From assembly GCA_964630455.1 (NCBI GenBank), contig CAZVVA010000003.1:1-42959 (forward strand): a stretch of DNA of 42,959 bases, in the 5' to 3' direction. Each line of letters begins with the position of its first letter. Position 1 is the first letter of the stretch. Source of the stretch: JAUWMI01 sp964630455 (GTDB taxonomy: Bacteria; Sumerlaeota; Sumerlaeia; MWCT01; JAUWMI01). Below are positions 41,786-42,959 of this stretch, in pieces. The notes under the pieces are model-generated. The model saw only the letters and a list, made by a program, of their open reading frames with translations. It had not been told where the DNA came from and ran no database searches. The position numbers were made by a program, and so were the translations under genes.

Positions 41786-42959
41786 ATGCAACACTATAGA
41801 CAATGCCAAAGCCTTGGGTTCTGGCTGATAGCTGCCCTGGTGTGTTTTAGCATTGGGCCACCAGGGATAGCTCAGGCGTCATTTGTGTTTTCGCATAACG
41901 AAGATGCCTCGTATGCCAGCCTGGTGCCGGCAGATCATGAGCTGGTGGACACCGATGGCCTGGGCACATATGTGCTTTATGGTGTGGCTTTGACTAATCT
42001 GCTACTGCCAGAGGTTAATATTGATGCAGTGGATTTATTAAGCAGCGACCGGATGGTCTTCTCCCTTTCAGAAGATACGAAGATTGGTGGTACGGTTTAC
42101 GCTGATGAAGACCTGTTGCTCTGGGATGGGGCAACCATCAGCCTGTTCTGGGACGGCTCAGCGAACGGCCTGCCAGCCGGGGTTAATCTGGATGCTGTGG
42201 ACGTAATTTCCGAATCTCCGCTGGAGTTTTCCTTTTCTCTTGAAGAAGATACAAGATTGCCCGGGGTAGGCATGGTGGCTGATGAAGACATGGCGCGCTT
42301 TGTCACTGGGAGTGGGTTTGTGCCCAGTCTGGACTTCGATGGCTCACTTGAAGGATTACCTTCCGAGGTCGACCTGAACGCGTTTAGTCGGGATACTGAT
42401 ACCGTGTGGATTCTCTCCTTTGATGCAGCCACCAGAATCACTGCTACACTATACGACGATAGCGACCTGATAGCATTTGATTCAGCAGGTGGGACGTTCA
42501 GCCTCTATTTTGACTCGAGTGCGCAGGGTATTCCTGAGCAGGTTGAGCTTGACGCAATGGCGCTGCCCACAGCAACGCCGACACCGACTCCAACGCCATC
42601 ACCTACGCCGTGGCAGATTGTCTTTGACTTTATCCCAGATACGGAGGATTGGACCACCGGTGGCGCGCCGGTTGTTTTTACTGCTCCCGATTTCACCTGG
42701 GAGCCTGACTACCTGAAAATGACCTCATCAACGAATACGAATACGTTTGGCTTCTGGCAGAGTGCACAGGATGCAGTTCCTGCGGAGGCGGACTATCTCT
42801 ATAGGGCACGGTTCAGGGTCTCGACCGATATAACGGATCAATCACTCGTTCCGCAAATACGCCTTCGGGCGAACTCGCTGAACCTGCAGCAATATGATGT
42901 GCTCTCGATCGAGAGCGCAGGTGACGGCGCTGCGTCTCCCGCCGTGTCGGGCACGGATT
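41786..42959 (+). CDS. Secreted modular-repeat protein with a Thr/Pro linker (3' end outside the window)
   Basis: An open frame with no stop to the window end: 391 codons plus one base. AAGGAGGTAAGG precedes the ATG. The signal peptide runs to about residue 31 (GIAQA, then SF). Residues 32-270 contain about three degenerate repeats of 55-62 residues with the pattern V(N/D)(I/L)(D/N)A, F(S/D)...DT, (Y)(A/D)(D)(E/S)D, FSL..DGS..G(L/I)P. A Thr/Pro linker (TATPTPTPTPSPTP) follows near residue 255-270, then a beta-rich domain starting IVFDFIPDTEDWTTGG that resembles a carbohydrate-binding module and is cut by the window edge. The function is unknown. It is likely cell-surface or secreted and is the next gene after the S23 unit. 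Confidence 0.8.
   Translation, partial: MQHYRQCQSLGFWLIAALVCFSIGPPGIAQASFVFSHNEDASYASLVPADHELVDTDGLGTYVLYGVALTNLLLPEVNIDAVDLLSSDRMVFSLSEDTKIGGTVYADEDLLLWDGATISLFWDGSANGLPAGVNLDAVDVISESPLEFSFSLEEDTRLPGVGMVADEDMARFVTGSGFVPSLDFDGSLEGLPSEVDLNAFSRDTDTVWILSFDAATRITATLYDDSDLIAFDSAGGTFSLYFDSSAQGIPEQVELDAMALPTATPTPTPTPSPTPWQIVFDFIPDTEDWTTGGAPVVFTAPDFTWEPDYLKMTSSTNTNTFGFWQSAQDAVPAEADYLYRARFRVSTDITDQSLVPQIRLRANSLNLQQYDVLSIESAGDGAASPAVSGTD

Overview
The window is one contiguous stretch of bacterial chromosome at about 50% G+C. It starts inside an RNase P RNA gene and ends inside an open reading frame. The envelope genes (a single-permease Lol lipoprotein exporter, a giant AsmA-like protein, MurA, MurJ, RseP) indicate a didermic, peptidoglycan-containing bacterium that uses the MEP isoprenoid pathway. 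The mix of golvesin-domain amidase, beta-helix proteins with Thr/Pro linkers, DUF5752 and S23 genes is typical of uncultivated lineages known mostly from metagenomes. The ten-N scaffold gap in lysS also suggests a draft or metagenome assembly. I cannot assign a phylum from this sequence alone.

Layout. (1) 1-11.5 kb, minus strand: a housekeeping and envelope cluster read right to left: dxr, rseP, ispG, prmC, murA, two small membrane proteins, murJ, an ABC1/UbiB-type kinase, then rnpB from its own promoter. dxr, rseP and ispG are coupled by overlapping stop and start codons. (2) 11.5-12.5 kb: a 55-codon membrane-peptide gene with its own ribosome binding site and downstream terminator. (3) 12.5-18.4 kb, plus strand: a YihY/BrkB membrane protein coupled to a 1272-residue AsmA-family protein, then endonuclease V. 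(4) 18.5-19.9 kb, minus strand: a B12-binding radical SAM protein. (5) 20.1-24.9 kb, plus strand: lysS, a LolC/E permease, LolD and a class IV aminotransferase, closed by a strong terminator.

(6) 25-32.6 kb, plus strand: a sugar and trehalose block. It holds a lipoprotein sugar-binding protein and two MalF/MalG-type permeases (no ATPase gene), a DUF5752 protein with an internal duplication, trehalose synthase TreT, OtsA and OtsB. Two independent trehalose-making routes thus sit together next to an importer. (7) 32.6-34.9 kb: a Gfo/Idh/MocA oxidoreductase and, divergently, a five-bladed-propeller glycosidase. (8) 34.9-38 kb, minus strand: a large lipoprotein with split amidase, golvesin-like and fibronectin III domains.

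(9) 38-43 kb: a repeat-rich accessory tail. An 860-bp gene-free stretch carries hairpin repeats. It is followed by two paralogous secreted right-handed beta-helix proteins built from 63-bp repeats with one cysteine per coil, a four-helix-bundle S23/IVP gene flanked by 8-bp tandem arrays in inverted orientation, and the start of a secreted modular-repeat protein that runs off the window. The S23 gene with its inverted octamer arrays is the least ordinary structure seen here. The lysS gap is most simply explained as an assembly artefact, because a 9-bp duplication flanks the Ns and collapsing it restores one reading frame.
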